Shown here one piece after another: positions 33,265 through 37,441 of a DNA stretch of 37,441 nucleotides (the first letter of the stretch is position 1; each line of letters opens with the position of its first letter). Location: positions 1-37,441 of the forward strand of contig JAPKBN010000018.1 in assembly GCA_026421215.1 (NCBI GenBank), read 5' to 3'. A program made the position numbers and the translations under genes. This stretch comes from Dehalococcoidia bacterium. GTDB lineage: Bacteria > Chloroflexota > Dehalococcoidia > Lucifugimonadales > Lucifugimonadaceae. The notes beneath the pieces are model-generated. The model worked only from the letters and a program-made list of their open reading frames with translations, did no database searches and was not told where the DNA came from.

Positions 33265-34185
33265 TTGGAACCGCAATACGAGATCCTTTCCAACGCTTTT
33301 AAGACGCTAATCAACCCGAACGCACGCCTGCGCAAACTTGGCGATGGGTACCTCTGGGCCGAGGGCACAACTTGGGTTCCTGATTCGGCCGAAGCAGGCG
33401 GCGGATATCTCCTGTGGAGCGACATCCCGAACGACCGAATGCTGCGATGGTCAGAAAGCGACGGGACAACCATCTTCAGGCAACCCTGCGGTTACACCAA
33501 CGGTCACACGCTGGATCGCGAGAATCGACTAGTATCGGCTGAACATGGCGGCCGCAGGATCAGCCGGACCGAGCTCGATGGCACGGTGGTGAACCTAGTT
33601 GACAACTACGAAGGCAAGAAGCTCAATTCGCCTAACGACCTGATTGTGAAGAGCGATGGGAGTATCTGGTTTACCGACCCGCCCTACGGGATTTTGAGCG
33701 ACCGACAGGGACACAAGGCAGACTCCGAGCTTGGCGCAAACTACGTCTTCAGGCTCTGGCCGGATACCGGAACAATCGAGATCATGATCGACGATTTCGA
33801 CATGCCAAACGGCATCGCCTTCTCACCCGATGAGTCGATCCTTTACGTCGCAGACACCGGCTACGAACTGGACTCTCCCGAGGCATCGATACACGCCTTC
33901 GACGCATCTTCGAGCGGGACTCTCTCCAATCACAGGATCTATGCCAAGCCGACGCCCGGAAAATCCGACGGGTTTCGGGTGGATACGCACGGCAATGTAT
34001 GGACCTCGGCAGGTGACAGTGTTCAGGTGTTCAACCCCGCCGGGGAGCTGCTGGGCAAGATTCTGACGCCCGACCGGAACGCGAACCTCGATTTCGGTGG
34101 CCCGAACGGCACGACGCTTTTCATCGGCGTGAACGCTGAAGCGTACTCGATCGAGGTGAACGCCCAACGTGCGGCGCGACCCTAG
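33265..34185 (+). CDS. SMP-30/gluconolactonase-family protein (copy 2)
   Basis: A 306-residue lactonase, paralogue of the previous gene: 'LLWSDIPNDRMLRWSESDGTTIFRQP', 'NSPNDLIVKSDGSIWFTDPPYGI', 'MPNGIAFSPDESILYVADTGY' and 'SDGFRVDTHGNVWTSAGDSVQVFNPAGELLGKILTP' align with copy 1 along the whole length. Compared with copy 1 it has 'AEGTTWVPDSAEAGGG', an insertion in blade 1. All metal ligands (Glu, two Asn, Asp) are kept. TTG start with GGAG 8-9 nt upstream. The pair probably act on different lactones or as a transcription unit feeding sugar-acid breakdown. Confidence 0.93.
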   Translation: MEPQYEILSNAFKTLINPNARLRKLGDGYLWAEGTTWVPDSAEAGGGYLLWSDIPNDRMLRWSESDGTTIFRQPCGYTNGHTLDRENRLVSAEHGGRRISRTELDGTVVNLVDNYEGKKLNSPNDLIVKSDGSIWFTDPPYGILSDRQGHKADSELGANYVFRLWPDTGTIEIMIDDFDMPNGIAFSPDESILYVADTGYELDSPEASIHAFDASSSGTLSNHRIYAKPTPGKSDGFRVDTHGNVWTSAGDSVQVFNPAGELLGKILTPDRNANLDFGGPNGTTLFIGVNAEAYSIEVNAQRAARP

Positions 34186-34286
34186 GGAACGTGGAAGAGA
34201 AGAGTTCCATCGCTATCAGGCGAACACTAGTCTCCTGACACCGTTGTCATAATTACTGCGAAACGAATCAAGGATGTTGGATTAAT

Positions 34287-34331
34287 TGGTGGGCCCTGCC
34301 GGATTCGGACCGACGACATACAAATTAAAAG
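34287..34331 (-). pseudogene. tRNA-Lys(UUU) 3' fragment, candidate attachment-site scar
   Basis: On the minus strand the sequence from 34331 to 34287 reads as the anticodon loop CTTTTAA, stem 3' strand TTTGT, variable loop ATGTC, a T-arm GTCGG-TCCGAAT-CCGGC that pairs fully, acceptor 3' strand AGGGCCC, discriminator A and CCA. That is exactly 45 nt, tRNA positions 32-76. The matching 5' half (ACAAA anticodon strand, D-arm) is missing. T55 is changed to C. The break at the anticodon loop is where tyrosine integrases often recombine. The surrounding 298-bp gap holds no gene. Confidence 0.55.
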
Positions 34332-34483
34332 GACCGTCCTCCGGAGACCAGACCAATATCTCCACTTAAAGGGCTCGTCAGCCTAGAGGCATGTCGGGCC
34401 GAAAGCGTTGATAGTAGAACTCGAAGCGACCTCGTCCATTTGGCGTCATGCAGGTTTGCCAGAAGCCTCGATCTATCTTCGTC

Positions 34484-35302
34484 TCAGCTGGCCAGCGTTC
34501 CACTAAATACTTGCCAGGCCAAGGCGGATTTCGAAGTCAGGCTGAGGAGGACATAAATTGACTCCCCGAATAGGTAATCTCGCCAGGGGCCAACGCGCTT
34601 GTATTGAAGGACCATGTTCACAGCGAAACTATTAAAGAAGATGAAAAGTGAAATGAAGATGCCGTATACGAACACGGGCGGCGATGCAGAAGTAGAAGGA
34701 CTCCACAGATAAAGGGCGATTACCACCCATGGGAAAATGCCCACTACTACTCCGAACAAGTACGACATCCAATTGACTGCCCCTGGTTCCTCGTAGTGTT
34801 CCATTAACAGGCCAAACAAGATCATCGAAGCGTTGACACCAAAAATAGCAAGCAACGCACCGACATCCCCGGAGCCGGTGAGCAACGCGATCAGGACAAT
34901 CATCAGCGAGGCACTGATCGAGTACTCCACCCAGCGCGCGTAATTGCGATTACGCTTCAGGTTGTGCTGATACCAACGGAACACTCCCGGCGAGGCGATG
35001 ATCCAGTGTGCGGCTGCGGAGATCAACAGAAATCCAGCGACCCCCCAAGCAAGTCGGAACTGGAACAATTCGTTCAGTGAAGGCGCTGATGCACCCGGTG
35101 CATCCTGCAAGAATGTAGCCGTCACCGGTAGCGAGAAGTCGTTCGCCAGTGCTAGAACTGCGATCGCTTGGGCGAAATGAAGCGCCCCCATCAAGCCGTT
35201 GAAGATTCTGAGACGTCGGTACCTGCGGTCCGAAGCTGTTTGAGGCGTGTTTGGGTCCGAGGACGATGTCGATGAAGTCACCCTGTAATGTTTAACCCAC
35301 AT
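34484..35302 (-). CDS. Heliorhodopsin
   Basis: A 272-residue seven-helix retinal protein. 'RRLRIFNGLMGALHFAQAIAVLAL' (TM-A, with conserved His42), 'AWGVAGFLLISAAAHWIIA' (His99), 'RNRNYARWVEYSISASLMIVLIAL' (TM-C with counterion Glu126), 'FGVNASMILFGLLMEHYE', 'SYLFGVVVGIFPWVVIALYLW', 'FVYGIFISLFIFFNSFAVNMVLQY' and 'FGESIYVLLSLTSKSALAWQVFSGTL' (TM-G with Schiff-base Lys258) match the heliorhodopsin signatures. Glu126 and Lys258 correspond to E107 and K241 of the first described protein, 48C12. Heliorhodopsins are inverted in the membrane (N-terminus inside), do not pump ions and have a slow photocycle; the function is unsettled. ATG at 35302; weak ribosome-binding site. Divergent from the SDR gene. 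Confidence 0.95.
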   Translation of the reverse strand: MWVKHYRVTSSTSSSDPNTPQTASDRRYRRLRIFNGLMGALHFAQAIAVLALANDFSLPVTATFLQDAPGASAPSLNELFQFRLAWGVAGFLLISAAAHWIIASPGVFRWYQHNLKRNRNYARWVEYSISASLMIVLIALLTGSGDVGALLAIFGVNASMILFGLLMEHYEEPGAVNWMSYLFGVVVGIFPWVVIALYLWSPSTSASPPVFVYGIFISLFIFFNSFAVNMVLQYKRVGPWRDYLFGESIYVLLSLTSKSALAWQVFSGTLAS

Positions 35303-35455
35303 CCCATGTCATCTCAACCTTGACTTACGACCGGGTCCATTTTGTGATCAAGTGTTTACGCTTGATACAGAGTTCCACCGTTCTAGAAAGATATCGTCGA
35401 TCTGAGTGGGGGTACCGTTGATCTACCGCACCGCAGATATCTTGGCGATCGAAAA

Positions 35456-36916
35456 GTGAGTGAAATCACCACCGTGACTAACAATAAAAGCGCCGTCATA
35501 ATCGGGGCTACCGGGTATGTTGGTCGGCTACTAATCGAACCCGTTTCCCTTGAGTTCTCCCAGGTCCGGTGTATATCCCGGCATCCCGAACGTATCGCCG
35601 GAGAGATCCCTGAGAATGCGACCGCCATATTCGGTGATCTGTTCGATCCGAAATCTCTTGAAGAATGCCTGGCCGGTGCTGATGTCGCGTTCTACCTGGC
35701 CCACTCCATGGACGAGCAGGCCAATTATGAGGAACTTGAGCGCCGGGCTGCCAAGAACTTCGTCACCGCTGCTTCACATGCAGGGATCACAAGGATCATA
35801 TATCTGGGGGCGCTTGCTCAGTCACCTCCGGAGAAAGAATCCCAGCACATAGCGAGCCGCAGGGCGGTTGGTGACGTTCTCCGGTCTAGTGAGATAGACG
35901 TTATCGAATTCCGTGCATCGGTGGTGATCGGCGCCGGGAGTATGCCTTTTGAGACGATAAGGGCTCTAGTCGAGCGACTACCGATCATGGTGACGCCTCG
36001 ATGGGTACGTACACCGGTGCAGCCTATAGCTGCCGCCGATCTTGTCCGGTATCTCGTCAACGCCTCGTCTGACCAGTCAAAGGGTAGTCGGAATTATGAA
36101 ATCGGCGGTAAGAACGTTATTACTTACGCGCGCTTGATGAAAATCTACGCGCGGGCGCGTGGCCTGCGCCGCCTAATGGTGCCTGTTCCGGTCATCACTC
36201 CCAGGCTCTCGAGCCTCTGGTTGAAGTTGGTCACACCCGCGCATTACCGAATCGGGAGAAGAATCGTAGATAGCGCGGCTCATAGCTCGATCGTAAGTAA
36301 TAACGCGGCCGAAAATGATTTCGGATTTGACCCGATAACTGCCGAAGCGGCGGTCCGGCAAGCGCTTGATACTGAAAACTCAGATCTGGAATTCCTCGAC
36401 GCCCCAGTTGTGAAAAACTCTCCAGCCATGAAAACACGAATCGGGACAAAGTTCGTCGAACGTCGAACAATACCCGTTAATGTGACCCCGAACGACCTGT
36501 ATAGAACTATCGGCTCGATAGGAGGGCCAAACGGTTGGTTCTGGGGTGATTGGTTGTGGCGATTTCGTGGGGCGCTAGACAAACTGGTCGGTGGACCAGG
36601 ATTGCGAAGAGGTAAGGTTGCAGCCAACGACGTCGCCGTTGGGCAGACTCTTGATTTTTGGACTGTGGTCCGAGTGGCCCCGGGCTCGCGAATCACGCTT
36701 CGCGCTGACATGCGACTTCCCGGCGAAGCCTGGCTGGACCTACGTGTCAGGAATACCGAACTCGGGGTGGCCATAGATCAAACGGTAGCGTTTGACGCCC
36801 GTGGTGTTTTTGGAGTTGTGTACTGGTTTTGCCTTTATCCCTTACACGTTCTTGTGTTTCGAGGAATGCTCCGAGAAATCGGATCCAGAGCCCGTGCTCT
36901 GACTAGCGAAGATTAA
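35456..36916 (+). CDS. NAD(P)-dependent SDR-type epimerase with DUF2867 domain
   Basis: A 486-residue protein. The N-terminal extended-SDR domain has 'AVIIGATGYVGRLLIEP' (GxxGxxG, residues 14-30), 'FGDLFDPKSLEECLAGADVAFYLAHSM' and 'GITRIIYLGALAQSPPEK' (NmrA/YwnB-like atypical SDR). From about residue 330 the DUF2867 domain follows ('PNDLYRTIGSIGGPNGWFWGDWLWRFRGALDKLVGGPGLRRG', 'EAWLDLRVRN', 'GVVYWFCLYPLHVLVFRGML'). It binds a dinucleotide and perhaps a lipid-like ligand; the function is unknown. GTG start at 35456 (weak ribosome-binding site). It shares the 153-bp divergent promoter region with the heliorhodopsin gene. Confidence 0.9.
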   Translation: MSEITTVTNNKSAVIIGATGYVGRLLIEPVSLEFSQVRCISRHPERIAGEIPENATAIFGDLFDPKSLEECLAGADVAFYLAHSMDEQANYEELERRAAKNFVTAASHAGITRIIYLGALAQSPPEKESQHIASRRAVGDVLRSSEIDVIEFRASVVIGAGSMPFETIRALVERLPIMVTPRWVRTPVQPIAAADLVRYLVNASSDQSKGSRNYEIGGKNVITYARLMKIYARARGLRRLMVPVPVITPRLSSLWLKLVTPAHYRIGRRIVDSAAHSSIVSNNAAENDFGFDPITAEAAVRQALDTENSDLEFLDAPVVKNSPAMKTRIGTKFVERRTIPVNVTPNDLYRTIGSIGGPNGWFWGDWLWRFRGALDKLVGGPGLRRGKVAANDVAVGQTLDFWTVVRVAPGSRITLRADMRLPGEAWLDLRVRNTELGVAIDQTVAFDARGVFGVVYWFCLYPLHVLVFRGMLREIGSRARALTSED

Positions 36917-37007
36917 GCAATACACATTGAACCGTTAGCGGGCACAGTCGGATCAAAAGGACCGAATTAAATATCTACATCATTGTCGGCGGCCGCGAGA
37001 TAACCGT

Positions 37008-37044
37008 CTCCCTCACCCTAGCCCTCTCCCGCTGGGAGAGGGGG
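37008..37044. repeat. CCCTCACCC..CTCTCCC dispersed repeat with perfect hairpin
   Basis: CTCCCTCACCCTAGCCCTCTCCC is the common intergenic repeat consensus; here CCCTCTCCC (37022-37030) pairs perfectly with GGGAGAGGG (37034-37042) around a 3-nt loop. It lies just before the sugar-kinase start, where GGGAGAGGGGG also serves as a plausible ribosome-binding site. A degenerate relative is at 27859-27887. Confidence 0.7.
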
Positions 37045-37049
37045 CAAGA

Positions 37050-37441
37050 TTGACACCCGCAATCGTGAACAAACAGCCACATACTCCGTACGTTCTGGCG
37101 ATTGATGTCGGCAGTTCGTCTGTGCGCGCTACCGTCTACGACGCAGGTGCGAATGCATTGCCGGGGCTGAGCGTCGCTACTCCACACGTGACTCCCACAT
37201 CCCCGAACGGCGGTGCGGCTGACGACGCGCTGATTCTGGCAGATGTCGTTGAGCGGACTATCGACAAACTGCTGAATCTGGCGGGGGACGTCAAGTCCAA
37301 CATCGTCGCCGTCGGGCTGGACACTTTCGTCGGCAATCTGCTCGGGTTGGATGCCGACGGCCAGCCGACCACGCCCGTCTATACATATGCAGATACGCGC
37401 TCTCTGGAAGAGGTCGCCCAGATGCGGCGGGATCTCGACGC
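37050..37441 (+). CDS. FGGY-family carbohydrate kinase (partial, N-terminal part)
   Basis: The frame runs off the right edge, about 130 codons visible. 'YVLAIDVGSSSVRATVYDA' is the FGGY phosphate-1 motif, and 'VAVGLDTFVGNLLGLDADGQPTTPVYTYADTRS' is the sugar-binding segment found in gluconokinase/xylulokinase-like members. It phosphorylates a sugar or sugar acid with ATP; gluconate would fit the lactonases and 6-phosphogluconate dehydrogenases in the window, but this is inference. The start is TTG 37050 (GGGAGAGGGGG 5-7 nt upstream) or GTG 37065; both are in frame. Confidence 0.85.
   Translation, partial: MTPAIVNKQPHTPYVLAIDVGSSSVRATVYDAGANALPGLSVATPHVTPTSPNGGAADDALILADVVERTIDKLLNLAGDVKSNIVAVGLDTFVGNLLGLDADGQPTTPVYTYADTRSLEEVAQMRRDLD

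Noticed and set aside
34287-34376. Complete 90-nt class II tRNA from GAGCCCT at 34370-34376 to CCA
   Set aside because: The acceptor arms pair with one mismatch, but I could not fold a proper D-arm or anticodon arm with U33, so only the 3' fragment is called.

Overview
This 37.4 kb window looks like a high-GC chromosome segment of an uncultivated Chloroflexota lineage, most plausibly a SAR202-like/Dehalococcoidia-type bacterium. This is inferred from gene content: AcsA, CaiB and crotonase acyl-CoA genes, several sugar lactonases, CocE and MDR enzymes, lipoprotein substrate-binding proteins with long Ala/Pro linkers, and a heliorhodopsin. TTG and GTG starts are frequent. There is no rRNA, CRISPR array, transposase or integrase in the window.

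Layout. 1-4.8 kb: sugar/aldonate metabolism, with a partial beta-propeller protein, a YbhE-like lactonase, a DUF1932 dehydrogenase, a short-form 6-phosphogluconate dehydrogenase and a methyltransferase. 4.9-13.6 kb: acyl/keto-acid metabolism, with a ThDP enzyme, a degenerate alpha/beta-hydrolase, a CocE hydrolase, AMP-forming acetyl-CoA synthetase, a crotonase lacking both usual Glu residues, and a family III CoA-transferase. 13.9-18.8 kb: a tight replication/translation operon, rplI-dnaB-dnaD-like-double AAA+ helicase loader-HIT protein. Both of its last two products are internally duplicated. 19.1-26.0 kb: a peptide/nickel-type ABC importer with two solute-binding lipoproteins sharing an apparently identical 1,790 bp block, then two permeases and a strong terminator. 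No ATPase genes are present. 26.1-34.2 kb: a very small membrane protein, zinc-type dehydrogenase, amidohydrolase, EamA transporter, degenerate ceramidase-like protein, OsmC, and two tandem SMP-30 gluconolactonases. 34.3-37.4 kb: a 45-nt tRNA-Lys 3' fragment (candidate att scar), a heliorhodopsin divergent from an SDR/DUF2867 gene, and the start of an FGGY sugar kinase.

How the genes work together. The lactonases, 6-phosphogluconate dehydrogenases, SMP-30 pair and FGGY kinase fit oxidation of sugars to lactones and acids followed by phosphorylation and oxidative decarboxylation. The acyl-CoA genes fit scavenging of organic acids. The dnaB operon encodes the replicative helicase with its probable loading machinery. 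The most interesting items are the heliorhodopsin beside a possible tRNA integration scar, the tandem AAA+ helicase loader with a duplicated HIT protein, and the homogenised lipoprotein pair.
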